In this document: positions 52,653-60,617 of the stretch, in pieces
Numbering within the stretch: position 1 is the first letter of the stretch
How the letters are laid out: the number at the start of each line of letters is the position of its first letter
Assembly: GCF_030116705.1 (NCBI RefSeq)
Contig: NZ_JAOTIK010000001.1
Coordinates: forward strand, 5,794,501 to 5,858,500
DNA length: 64,000 nt
Source: Streptomyces sp. ML-6
GTDB lineage: Bacteria > Actinomycetota > Actinomycetes > Streptomycetales > Streptomycetaceae
Direction of reading: 5' to 3'
Program-made: the position numbers and the translations under genes
The notes under the pieces: model-generated
The model's database searches: none
What the model was told of the DNA's origin: nothing
The model's input: only the letters and a program-made list of their open reading frames with translations

Positions 52653-53236
52653 GGGAGCACCGGCCCGGGACCCGGCCAGGACGCGGCGCATTCTGCGGAT
52701 ACAGGAACAACTCACATACAAAACAGCAAAGCTGTTGAGTCGTCATAAAACCTACGGGTGAGAAGCGTTGAGTACCTGACCTCCGGTCTGATGCTGCCTC
52801 AGTCGCCAATTCCCTGATGGTTACACAGAGTTGCTTTTTGTGACTTCACTCGACAAGGGATGGAGTCGGTCGCCCCTCTCTGTTCTGGTGGCCATCGGTC
52901 CAAGAGGTGCCCGTGTGCGCTATCCGGTGGAGCTTGATGCGGGGTGAACGGGATTCGCGTTGCGGAACACGGGGCGGCGTGGGGCGGGGGCTTCGGTGGT
53001 TGGGGTGCGGGGCGTCGGGAGGCGAGGCGCCCTGTCGGGGGCGAAAACCCCCAAGGATTTTTAGACTTCACGGTCTGTTTTTTTGCGCCCGGGGGATCTC
53101 GTCCCGCTTGCGGGCGAGGCTCCTTCGCTGCCGCAACTCGCCCATGAAGTGACCCGGATCACTCTTGACCGGTTCTGATCATGCCTCGATATTTGGCTGA
53201 CTTTTGTGGAATCCGTGTGGGGTTGGGGTGGGATCT
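52653..53236. other. Low-GC intergenic stretch, no clear gene
   Basis: 584 bp, clearly richer in A/T than the rest of the window around 52690-52860 and 53040-53230. Features: a hairpin AACAGC-AAA-GCTGTT (52722-52736), TTGAGT repeats near 52735-52776, GGGGG-CGAAAA-CCCCC (53038-53053), AGAC...GTCT followed by seven T (53064-53085, terminator-like) and CTCGTCCCGC/GCGGGCGAG (53098-53119). It reads like the remains of inserted DNA or a complex regulatory region for the LamG gene. Confidence 0.5.
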
Positions 53237-55162
53237 GTGAACGATTGGTTGTGGCGTCGAGCGCGTCACGGTGTGTGCGCGCTGGCTGTCACCGTCACGG
53301 TGGCGGGCTCGCTTCCTGCTCTGGCCTCGCAAGCCGTGGCATCACCCCCGTCTCCCGGGGGAGTTGTGGAGGAGCGCACCGAGCGGGAGGCGGCGCCCAA
53401 GCCCCCGACCATCACGTTCGACCCCACCGGCCCGTACACCCCGTGCACGGCGAACTCCTGTGTCCCGGGAGGCAAGCCCGGCCAGGCGGGGTCCTTCACT
53501 CTCGGCCCGGCGGCGGGGGACGTCAACACCGCGTACCGGTACAAGCTCTCCACCGATGACTCGTGGTCGCCCTACATCCCCGGGGCGACCGTGAAGATCG
53601 CTCCGGTACCCCCGAGATCGGGTCTGATAACCCTGCAGGTGGAAGCGAAGGACGCGCACGGTCCCGGCGCCGCCAACTCCGTCGACTTCGCCGTCAAGGA
53701 GGGCGACGGACCGGTCGGACGATGGAACTTCCACGACGCGGGCGACGAGGCGATCGACTCCTCCACCACCGACCCGCAGCTCCAGGACAACGCCACCCTG
53801 GCCGGCGGCGCGGCCCGAACCGGCCAGGGGCGCCGTGGTGAGATCACGGTCACCCCGGCCACGGACACCACTCCGGTGGAGAAGGTGACGGACAGCGGCC
53901 TCGCCCTCGACGGCACCACCGGCCACGCCGCGACAGCCGGCCCCGTCGTCGACACCCGTGCCTCGTACACGGTGGCCGCATGGGTCCGCCTGGGCACGGA
54001 TTCGCGGGACGCCACCGTGATGGGGCAGAACGGTGCGAACCGCAGTCCGTTCCTCCTGGGCTACGAGCAGAGCACCAAGAAGTGGTCGTTCCGCGAGGCG
54101 GACAGCGACGCACCCACCGGAGATGCGGTGTCCTACCAGCGGGTCACCTCCAAGAACCAGGCCGTTCCGAAGGTGTGGACCCATCTGGCGGGCGTGTTCA
54201 ACTCCGTCGACAACACGATCAGCCTGTACGTCAACGGCGAGCTCCAGGGCACCACCCCGTTCACGACGGCCTGGGCGGCGACCGGTCCGCTGCAGATCGG
54301 CCGCGTTCAGTCGGCCGGTATGTACACGGATTACTTCCCGGGCGTGATCGATGAAGTGGCGGTGTGGCAGGAGGCACTGACCGAGGTACAGGTGAAGCAG
54401 GAGAGCAAGCTCCTCGGCGCGGACGGAAAGCCGTCCGCGGAACTCGTCGCCTCATGGAACCCCGCTCAAGCCACTGGTACCTCGCTGCCCAACAACGCAC
54501 CGGCTTACGACGGCGCCCTGTCGCTCTCCTCGGGCGCCTCGCTGGTCGACGGCAAGCTGGTGCTGGACGGCAGGTCGGGTGCCGGGAGCACACCGGGTCC
54601 TGTGATCGATGACTCGGGTTCGTTCACGGTGACGGCGCAGGCGCTCGTCGACGGGGCAGCGATCATGGAGAAGCCGAACGGCTACAAGGCCCAGATCCTC
54701 GGACAGCGCACGGCCACCGGATCTTCTTGGAGTCTGTGGTTCGAGAAGACCGGCATCGTTCAGGAACCGGAGCTCGACGAGGACGGCGAACTGGTCCTCG
54801 ACGAGAACGGCAATCCCGTGACCAAGCCGGTGCCGGTCGGGCGTTGGCACTTCGGCCGCCTGACCGCAGACGGCACAGGGACATCGGTCGTCAGCAAGGA
54901 TGAAGCCGCCCTGGACTCCGAGGTCCGTCTCACCGGTGTCTACGACGCGCAAGACGGAACCATTGAGCTCTATCTCGCTGCGAATCCTCAAAGCGGCGGG
55001 AACACGCCCTACACCGCACAGGTCGGCAGCGGTGAGTTCTCCGTCGGCAAGGGATACCTCGGATCCTGGGGCAACTACCTGCCCGGGCGGATCGGCGACA
55101 TCCGGATCTGGGCAGGAGCGCTGAGCGACGCAGGCCAAGTGAGCGACATCGTCGGTACCTGA
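53237..55162 (+). CDS. Secreted protein with two LamG-like domains
   Basis: 641 residues. A signal peptide (residues 1-40: WRRARHGVCALAVTVTVAGSLPALA) is followed by a short linker and an Ig-like or fibronectin-like region (PTITFDPTGPYTP, then NSVDFAVKEGDG). Two concanavalin/LamG jelly-roll domains follow, roughly 165-410 (YTVAAWVRLGTD, LYVNGELQGTTPF, VIDEVAVWQEALTEVQV) and 420-640 (FTVTAQALVDG, GRIGDIRIWAGAL). They bind carbohydrate or mediate adhesion. In many Streptomyces homologues such domains sit in the middle of much larger proteins, so this may be a shortened version with the signal joined to the core. GTG 53237 is preferred over TTG 53204. Confidence 0.78.
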   Translation: MNDWLWRRARHGVCALAVTVTVAGSLPALASQAVASPPSPGGVVEERTEREAAPKPPTITFDPTGPYTPCTANSCVPGGKPGQAGSFTLGPAAGDVNTAYRYKLSTDDSWSPYIPGATVKIAPVPPRSGLITLQVEAKDAHGPGAANSVDFAVKEGDGPVGRWNFHDAGDEAIDSSTTDPQLQDNATLAGGAARTGQGRRGEITVTPATDTTPVEKVTDSGLALDGTTGHAATAGPVVDTRASYTVAAWVRLGTDSRDATVMGQNGANRSPFLLGYEQSTKKWSFREADSDAPTGDAVSYQRVTSKNQAVPKVWTHLAGVFNSVDNTISLYVNGELQGTTPFTTAWAATGPLQIGRVQSAGMYTDYFPGVIDEVAVWQEALTEVQVKQESKLLGADGKPSAELVASWNPAQATGTSLPNNAPAYDGALSLSSGASLVDGKLVLDGRSGAGSTPGPVIDDSGSFTVTAQALVDGAAIMEKPNGYKAQILGQRTATGSSWSLWFEKTGIVQEPELDEDGELVLDENGNPVTKPVPVGRWHFGRLTADGTGTSVVSKDEAALDSEVRLTGVYDAQDGTIELYLAANPQSGGNTPYTAQVGSGEFSVGKGYLGSWGNYLPGRIGDIRIWAGALSDAGQVSDIVGT

Positions 55163-55187
55163 CCTCGCTGTCCCACACCTGACCGGA

Positions 55188-55223
55188 AGTGGCGGGGCCG
55201 CCTTCCAGGGCGGCCCCGCCACT
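55188..55223. terminator. Strong hairpin after the LamG gene
   Basis: AGTGGCGGGGCCGCC (55188-55202) pairs perfectly with 55209-55223 (15 bp) with a 6-base loop. Confidence 0.85.
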
Positions 55224-55307
55224 GAATCCGGTGATCGGCTGCCCCGGTCCCGTGCATGGCGATATGGGAGTGTGGCTCGATGGCGCGGGGACGTAGAGTT
55301 CCTGGCC

Positions 55308-55820
55308 ATGACTGTGCTGCGTGGTGCTTCCGTCTCCCTTCGGCCCACTGTTCGCGAGGACGTTCCCGCCCTGGCCGCCATTCGGGCCACTCCCGAGGTG
55401 CGGGCGCGATGGAGGGGTGGGGACGATCTCGAGGCGGAGATCTCGGCCGACCTCGAAGACTCCGACAGCCGGCATCTGACCATCGAGTACCAGCAGCGGA
55501 TCGTCGGCATGATTCAGTGGCACGCCGAGGAAGAGCCCGACTACCGGCACGCCGGCATCGACCTCTTTCTCGATCCCGCCGTGCACGGCAGGGGGTTGGG
55601 CACCGACGCCGTGCGGACGTTGGCCCGCCATCTTGTCGACGACCACGACTACCACCGACTGGTCATCGATCCGGCAGCCGACAACGCGGTGGCGATCCGC
55701 TGCTACAGCAAGGTGGGTTTCCGGCCGGTCGGCGTCATGCGGCAGTACGAGCGTGACATGGACGGCACTTGGCACGACGGCCTCCTGATGGACCTTCTGG
55801 CTGCCGAACTGGTGCGCTGA
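55308..55820 (+). CDS. GNAT acetyltransferase, AAC(6')-like
   Basis: A 170-residue GNAT protein. Strand-loop marks: VSLRPTVREDVPALAAIRAT, YQQRIVGMIQWHAEEEPDYR, the acetyl-CoA loop DPAVHGRGLGTDAVRTL and the C-terminal NAVAIRCYSKVGFRPVG and RYERD-like MRQYERDMDGTWHDGLLMDLL. These fit the AAC(6')-type group, which acetylates aminoglycosides or other amines; a resistance role is not implied. ATG 55308 gives TVLRGASVSLRPT. There is no visible ribosome site beyond GAGTTCC, suggesting a very short leader. Confidence 0.83.
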   Translation: MTVLRGASVSLRPTVREDVPALAAIRATPEVRARWRGGDDLEAEISADLEDSDSRHLTIEYQQRIVGMIQWHAEEEPDYRHAGIDLFLDPAVHGRGLGTDAVRTLARHLVDDHDYHRLVIDPAADNAVAIRCYSKVGFRPVGVMRQYERDMDGTWHDGLLMDLLAAELVR

Positions 55821-56118
55821 CCGGAGCCTGCCCGGCGGCCCGAGCGCCGGCGCTCGCCCCTCGCCCCTCGCCCCTCGCGAAGGTGCGGGCCGGGCAATGG
55901 CCCCGCAGGCTTTCCTGCCGACGGTCGGTGTCCAGCCGGGACTGTGGCCGGTCGCTCCGACAAACGGCAACGATCTCCCCGAGCGATCCTTTCCCTGGTC
56001 GGAGTGGGTCGACCCTTGCGGAACTCCGGGCGCCTCCGGACCCCGGCCGCACGCTTGCCCGGGGGTGCCGCGAGTGTCCCGGCCTCGTCTGCTCCTGCCC
56101 CGGCGGCATCCTGACGAG
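55821..56118. other. Intergenic stretch without a recognised gene
   Basis: Contains three copies of the 7-bp unit CGCCCCT (about 55855-55876) directly after the GNAT gene. The rest has no ribosome site, no conserved protein in any frame that I recognise and no clear hairpin. Confidence 0.4.
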
Positions 56119-56149
56119 CCTTGAACTTCACAGGGTGTTGACTTCAAGG
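56119..56149. promoter_or_regulatory. MerR-type dyad
   Basis: CCTTGAA-N17-TTCAAGG with further internal symmetry (ACTTCA...TGACTT). Its length and form match operators of MerR-family regulators, which sit in long promoter spacers. No MerR gene is in the window. It lies 58 bp upstream of the membrane protein gene at 56208. Confidence 0.5.
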
Positions 56150-56207
56150 AGGGGGAGAAGGTTGGGTCACGCTCACCGAGATTTCGGGAATGCTCCGGGA
56201 GGTTGGC

Positions 56208-56723
56208 ATGCAGTGGTCGGCAGTCCTCGGGTACGGCCTGGGCCACGGGCTGGTGCTGAGCGTGCTGTTCACTGCGGCGGTGTTCGCCGGAGCCGCCATG
56301 AGCAGGGACTTCCTGCTGGACGACTATCCCCCCGCGATCCAGCGTCGGTACGGCAGACCCAAGAGCGCCCGCGGCCGCCGGGTGGCGTTGCTCTTCGGCG
56401 TGTTCATCTGGGCCGTCTGCGGCCTTCCCCTGATGATCGGGGCGATGGTCGGTCTCGACGGCGCACTGCACGAGGGCCTGGATTTCTTGTCCGCGGCTGT
56501 TTGTGCGGCCCTCGTCTTCGCCACGTTGACGGTCTGGGACCTTGTCGTCCTCGACTGGATCATCTTCGCCGGACTGCGCCCGCGCCTGCTGGTTCTTCCC
56601 GGTACGGAGGGCATGGCCGAGTACCGTGACCTCCGGTTCCACCTCGGTGCCGCCCTCAAGGGCAGCCCGCTGATCGTTGTCGTGGGGCTACTCACCGGAG
56701 GCATCGCCACCCTGATCACCTGA
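56208..56723 (+). CDS. Four-helix hypothetical membrane protein
   Basis: 171 residues with about four membrane helices (AVLGYGLGHGLVLSVLFTAAV, RVALLFGVFIWAVCGLPLMI, FLSAAVCAALVFATLTVWDLVV and GSPLIVVVGLLTGGIATLIT). A conserved-looking WDLVVLDWIIFAGLRPRLLVLPGTEG segment lies between helices 3 and 4. I do not recognise a family name. ATG 56208 has GGGAGG 5 bases upstream; ATG 56190 is possible. Because a MerR-type dyad lies just upstream, the protein may be induced by a small molecule or metal; its activity is unknown. Confidence 0.7.
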   Translation: MQWSAVLGYGLGHGLVLSVLFTAAVFAGAAMSRDFLLDDYPPAIQRRYGRPKSARGRRVALLFGVFIWAVCGLPLMIGAMVGLDGALHEGLDFLSAAVCAALVFATLTVWDLVVLDWIIFAGLRPRLLVLPGTEGMAEYRDLRFHLGAALKGSPLIVVVGLLTGGIATLIT

Positions 56724-56780
56724 AGGCAAGAGCAGAGGGGCCTGTTCCCTTTCCTGAGCCCGTATCCGGGAAGCACAATG

Positions 56781-56812
56781 CCCCGCCGGGGCCGGCCCGA
56801 GGGGCGGCGGGG
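56781..56812. terminator. Bidirectional hairpin between convergent genes
   Basis: CCCCGCCG (56781-56788) and CGGCGGGG (56805-56812) form an 8-bp stem; alternative GC pairings exist inside. It lies between the membrane protein and DUF397 genes. Confidence 0.6.
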
Positions 56813-56838
56813 CGGGGCGGGGGTGGTTGCGGGGCTTC

Positions 56839-57102
56839 TCAGACCGTGGCGTTCAGGAAGGCGGTCCAGGCGGCGGGGGGAACGGTAAGGACGGGGCCGT
56901 CGGTTACCTTGGAGTCGCGGATGTGGACGGCGGCGGGGTGGGGGGCCACCTCCACGCAGTCGCCGCCCTGGTCGCTGCTGTAGCTCGACTTGCGCCAGTT
57001 GTAGGCGACTTCGAGGCAGGCGCCGCCTTGGTCGCTGCTGTAGCTGGACTTGAACCAGGCGAGGACGGCGGTACGAGGGGCCGGGTGTGCTGCGCGGGTC
57101 AT
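56839..57102 (-). CDS. Tandem DUF397 protein
   Basis: An 87-residue protein with two DUF397 motifs: WFKSSYSSDQGGACLEVAY and WRKSSYSSDQGGDCVEVAP, followed by the usual VHIRDSKVTDGPVLTVPPAAWTAFL ending. DUF397 proteins are small partners of DUF5753/Scr1-type HTH regulators in Streptomyces and act like an antagonist or co-regulator in developmental control (WhiJ/BldB-like systems). The start overlaps the stop of the HTH gene (ATGA), so the pair is translationally coupled. Two near-identical copies of the motif within one small protein are unusual; most have one. Confidence 0.87.
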   Translation of the reverse strand: MTRAAHPAPRTAVLAWFKSSYSSDQGGACLEVAYNWRKSSYSSDQGGDCVEVAPHPAAVHIRDSKVTDGPVLTVPPAAWTAFLNATV

Positions 57103-57923
57103 GTCTCTCCAAGCAGTTCGTCCAGTAGGCGTGCGCTCGCCCCGACGGAGAGCGCCTGCGAACGCAGCATCCCACATTTCTGCTGGAGCACACTGACGTC
57201 ATCTGGATCCTCGTGCAGGTAGCTGGTCAACTGACCCTCCACGTAGACGAGGTGGTCGTGGTTGGGGGTTTCCAGCAGCACCATCGGGCCCGCCAGCCCG
57301 GCATGCTTCGGCAGTTTCATCGGCATGATCTGGAGGTCCAGGAACGGGAGTTCCATGCATTGACGCAGATGCCGGATCTGGTTCCGCAGCACGGCGGGGT
57401 CGCCGATCTCGCTGCGCAGAATGCTCTCCTCCAGCAGGAAGTGGAGCATGGGGCGGGGCTTGCGGCTGAGCAGCTTCTGCCGGTCGAGCCGGTCCGTCAC
57501 CCACTCCTCCCGCTCGTCCTCTTCGAGGGGCGGGTAGAGGCAGGAGAAGAGGAAGCGGGCGTACTCCTCGGTCTGGAGCAGTCCCGGCACCACCTGGTTC
57601 TCGTACCAGAACAGCGACACCGCGTTCTGCTCGTACTCCACGAAGTTCTGCACGAACGCCGGGAACCGCTCCTTCAGCGGCACCTTCTCCACCGCGACCC
57701 GCAACGCCCCCTTTGTCTCCAGCAGTTCGTCCAGCTGGATCGCGAAGTCCAGCTGGAGCGTCCTGCGGCCCTGTTCGATCGACGCGATCGTGTCCTCGCC
57801 CACGGAGCACCGGTCGGCCAGTGACACCTGCGTCATCCGGGCCGCCTTGCGGAACATTGCCAACTGGGCGCCGATCAGGTGCCAGGAGGTGATCTGCTTG
57901 CTCTTCTTCTCTGCCGTTTGCAT
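57099..57923 (-). CDS. XRE-family regulator with DUF5753 (WhiJ-like)
   Basis: 274 residues. The N-terminal HTH (LGAQLAMFRKAARMTQVSLADRCSVGEDTIASIEQGRR-like) is followed by the DUF5753 sensor domain (FWYENQVVPGLLQTEEYARFL, RLDRQKLLSRKPRPMLHFLLEE, LPKHAGLAGPMVLLETP). It is the regulator of a DUF397 pair; together with the divergent ATPase gene it forms the three-gene set seen many times in Streptomyces genomes. ATG 57923 has GGGGAGAGG upstream. DNA target and signal are unknown. Confidence 0.88.
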   Translation of the reverse strand: MQTAEKKSKQITSWHLIGAQLAMFRKAARMTQVSLADRCSVGEDTIASIEQGRRTLQLDFAIQLDELLETKGALRVAVEKVPLKERFPAFVQNFVEYEQNAVSLFWYENQVVPGLLQTEEYARFLFSCLYPPLEEDEREEWVTDRLDRQKLLSRKPRPMLHFLLEESILRSEIGDPAVLRNQIRHLRQCMELPFLDLQIMPMKLPKHAGLAGPMVLLETPNHDHLVYVEGQLTSYLHEDPDDVSVLQQKCGMLRSQALSVGASARLLDELLGET

Positions 57924-58034
57924 GAGCTGCCTCTCCCCGTTGCGAACCCCGAATGACCCGTCAGAAGCCGTACGAATGCGTTGTACGGCCCCACTCGGTG
58001 CTCAACGCTAGTGACTTTGTGTGACGTTGTGTGC

Positions 58035-58460
58035 GTGAACGAAACAACTCAACTCCCCTGTTTTCGTGAGACGTTCCACCGCCGGGAGCTTCGCGCCGTG
58101 CCGCTCGTACGGCAGTTCGTGCGCGAGGCTCTCGTCGACTGGGCGTGCGATGTCCGGGCCGACGACGTGCTGCTCTGCGTGAGCGAACTCGTCACCAACG
58201 CCGTGCTGCACGGAGTCCCGCCCGGCCGTGGTTTTCGTGTGCACCTCTCCTGGGAGGAGGTCGGTGGTCTTCTGCGCGTCGAGGTCCACGACAGCGGTGA
58301 CGGGGAGGCCCGTGCCCGTGATTCCTGGGCGACGCCCGACGAGGAGGGCGGGCGCGGGCTGCTGCTGGTCGCGGCGCTCGCCGACAAGTGGGGGGTGGGG
58401 GAGCGGAACCCGGGAAAGGTGGTGTGGTGCGAGTTCGGGGCGGGGGACGCAAGCGGATGA
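58035..58460 (+). CDS. HATPase_c anti-sigma-type regulator
   Basis: A 141-residue GHKL ATPase/serine kinase-like protein of the RsbW/SpoIIAB type: ADDVLLCVSELVTNAVLHG (N box), VEVHDSGDGE (G1) and DEEGGRGLLLVAALADKWG (G2). It lacks a histidine and probably acts by binding and phosphorylating protein partners. It belongs with the divergent DUF5753/DUF397 pair. GTG 58035 was chosen; other in-frame GTGs lie a few codons upstream. Only 111 bp separates it from the HTH gene, so one region controls both. Confidence 0.83.
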   Translation: MNETTQLPCFRETFHRRELRAVPLVRQFVREALVDWACDVRADDVLLCVSELVTNAVLHGVPPGRGFRVHLSWEEVGGLLRVEVHDSGDGEARARDSWATPDEEGGRGLLLVAALADKWGVGERNPGKVVWCEFGAGDASG

Positions 58461-58623
58461 AGTGCTGCATACCCCCACGATGTGCTCGGGGCATCGGAGC
58501 TGGTCGGGGGGCGAGACACAAGATCGGCGGGGTCTACCGGTTCCGGTCGCGGGTGGGATACCCCTGGAGCGGCGGCCCCGGCCGGGCCGTTCCCCATGGA
58601 CGTGAAGTGGAAGGACCCCTGTG

Positions 58624-59496
58624 ATGGACAGCTGGTACGTGGACGACCGCTGCACCAACTGCGATGTCGCCCGGCAGTTCGCACCCGAGCTGATCGGCGA
58701 GGAGGGCGGGGCGTCGCGCATCCTGCGGCAGCCGGAGGACGAGGCGGAGAGCCGGCGCTTACACGCCGCCGTCTTCGCCTGCCACACCCGCTCGATCCGC
58801 CCCGCGTCCGGGCAGCCGGACCCGGCACTCGACCCGTTCCCGATGGCGCTGGACGACGGTGTGCTGGTGTGCGGGCACAACTCCCCGCACACCGCCGGTG
58901 CCAACTCCTACCTGCTGCGACGGCCCTCCGGCACGGCCATGATGATCGACACCCCGCGCTGGAGCCCCAAGCTCGCCGAGCGGTACGTGGCGGCCACGGG
59001 CCCCGTCACCGACGTACTGCTCACCCACCGCGACCACGCCGCGCACGGCCGCCGTTACGCCGACCACTTCGGCGCCCGGCTGTGGATCCACGAGGGCGAC
59101 CTCGACGCGGCACCGGACGCGGACCGGGTGATCAAGGGACTCGACCCGGTGGAGGTCGGCGAGGGCGTCACCGCCCACCCGCTGCCCGGTCACACCCGGG
59201 GCAGTGTGCTCTACCTCGCGGACGACCGGTACTGCTTCACCGGCGACAGCTTCTACTGGTCACGCACGACCGAGGACCTCGAGGTCGCGGAGAGCGTGAC
59301 CTGGTACTCCATCGAGGAGCTGGCCGCCTCCCTGGCGAGGACGGCGGGGCAGTTGCGGTTCGAGTGGGTGCTGCCCGGCCACGGCGACCGGCGGCGCCTG
59401 GACGCCGACGAGATGTCCCGGCGGCTGCACGCGCTGGCGGAACGCACGGCGCTGCTGGAGCCCCGGCCGATCGACTTCACTGCCCTCCGCTGGTGA
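58624..59496 (+). CDS. MBL-fold hydrolase with N-terminal Cys motif; contains a TTA codon
   Basis: 290 residues. An N-terminal degenerate ferredoxin-like part (CTNCDVARQFAP) is followed by a metallo-beta-lactamase fold: NSPHTAGANSYLLRRPSG, the metal motif THRDHAAHG (a variant of HxHxDH), PLPGHTRGSVLYL, FTGDSFYW and VLPGHGDRRR. The reaction is probably hydrolysis of a thioester, lactone or phosphoester; the substrate is unknown. Codon 46 (58759-58761) is TTA, read only by the bldA tRNA in Streptomyces, so full expression should wait for late growth. ATG 58624 fits GGAAGGA better than GTG 58621. Confidence 0.83.
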   Translation: MDSWYVDDRCTNCDVARQFAPELIGEEGGASRILRQPEDEAESRRLHAAVFACHTRSIRPASGQPDPALDPFPMALDDGVLVCGHNSPHTAGANSYLLRRPSGTAMMIDTPRWSPKLAERYVAATGPVTDVLLTHRDHAAHGRRYADHFGARLWIHEGDLDAAPDADRVIKGLDPVEVGEGVTAHPLPGHTRGSVLYLADDRYCFTGDSFYWSRTTEDLEVAESVTWYSIEELAASLARTAGQLRFEWVLPGHGDRRRLDADEMSRRLHALAERTALLEPRPIDFTALRW

Positions 59497-59502
59497 GCGA
59501 TG

Positions 59503-59576
59503 TGCCCCGGCGCGTTCACCTCAGCGGGGTACGCGCCCCGGAGCGTTCATCCCGGCCGCGCGCGCCGGAGCGCTCA
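59503..59576. repeat. Three 16-bp repeats spanning the sigma factor stop codon
   Basis: YGCSCCGGMGCGYTCA at 59503-59518, 59534-59549 and 59561-59576. The third includes the TCA (59574-59576) that is the sigma-gene stop on the minus strand; all three end in TCA. Confidence 0.8.
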
Positions 59577-60518
59577 ACTCGGCCTCCACAGACGGAGCTT
59601 CTCCGGATTGCGGACCACCCAGATCCGGTGCGCCCGGCCGTCGGAGGCGTCGAACGCGGCCACGGTCGCGGTGACACCCCCGTACTGGGCGACCAGGCCG
59701 GGCGCACCGGCCACCGAACGCTCCAGGAGCCGCAGCCCCGGCGCCTTGTCGGCGATCGTGATCATGTACTGGGCGATGCGCGCGCCGCCCTCGACCGGGC
59801 GCAGCACGGTGCCGACCAGGCCGCCGCCGTCGGCGGTCATCACGGCGTCGGGGTCGAGGAGGTTGACGAGGGCCGTGATGTCCTTGGCCTCCCACGCCTC
59901 CTTGACGTGCCGCACCACCTCGGCCCGCCCCGCCGTCGAAGTCGCGGGGGCGCGCTCGGCACGCATCCGCCGCCGGGCCGAACTCGCCAGCTCCCGGCAG
60001 GCCCCGGGGGTGCGGCCGACGATCCCGGCGATCTCGGCGAAGGAGTAGCGGAACACGTCGTGCAGCACGAAAGCGACCCGCTCGGCGGGCGTCATCGACT
60101 CCAGCACGACGAGGAAGGCCATGGTCACCGACTCGTCCAGGGCGATCCGGTCGGCGGGGTCGGCGGTGTCGGTGCCGAGCCCGCCGCCGGCCCACTGCCC
60201 GTGGTCGGGCAGCGGCTCGGGCAGCCACGGGCCGACGTAGCGCTCGCGCCGGACCCGTGCCGAGCCGAGCACGTCCAGGCAGATGCGCCCGGTCACCGTC
60301 GTCAGCCAGGCGCCGGGGGACGCGACGGCCTCGCGCCTGCCCCGCGGCTGCGCGTACCAACGGGCGTACGCCTCCTGTACGGCGTCCTCGGCCTCGGCCA
60401 CCGAACCGAGCAACCGGTAGGCGATACCGATCAGTTGGTGCCGCTCGCCCGCGACATCCACCGCGCCCGGCTCGCCTGCGACGTCCGCCGTGCCCCGCTC
60501 AGGTACACCCCTGGTCAT
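59574..60518 (-). CDS. ECF41 (SigJ-type) RNA polymerase sigma factor
   Basis: 314 residues. Region 2 (LIGIAYRLLGSVAEAEDAVQEAYARW, then AWLTTVTGRICLDVL) and region 4 (MTPAERVAFVLHDVFRYSFAEIAGIVG) are joined by the linker WLPEPL, a hallmark of the ECF41 group. A C-terminal SnoaL-like domain follows (DGGGLVGTVLRPVEG ... WVVRNPEKLRLW). In ECF41 proteins this domain, not a separate anti-sigma factor, controls activity. ATG 60518 has AGGGGGGAA upstream. Usually such genes sit beside an oxidoreductase or carboxymuconolactone-decarboxylase-like gene; here the divergent neighbour is a small membrane protein. Its signal and regulon are unknown. Confidence 0.9.
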   Translation of the reverse strand: MTRGVPERGTADVAGEPGAVDVAGERHQLIGIAYRLLGSVAEAEDAVQEAYARWYAQPRGRREAVASPGAWLTTVTGRICLDVLGSARVRRERYVGPWLPEPLPDHGQWAGGGLGTDTADPADRIALDESVTMAFLVVLESMTPAERVAFVLHDVFRYSFAEIAGIVGRTPGACRELASSARRRMRAERAPATSTAGRAEVVRHVKEAWEAKDITALVNLLDPDAVMTADGGGLVGTVLRPVEGGARIAQYMITIADKAPGLRLLERSVAGAPGLVAQYGGVTATVAAFDASDGRAHRIWVVRNPEKLRLWRPS

Positions 60519-60617
60519 GACCGTTCCCCCCTGGCCCGTCGTTCTCCCACCTTGCATTTCGTGGGCCTGCGTCGTCGGACCGGTGAGACCTTATCGATCC
60601 ACCGAGGGGACGGCATC

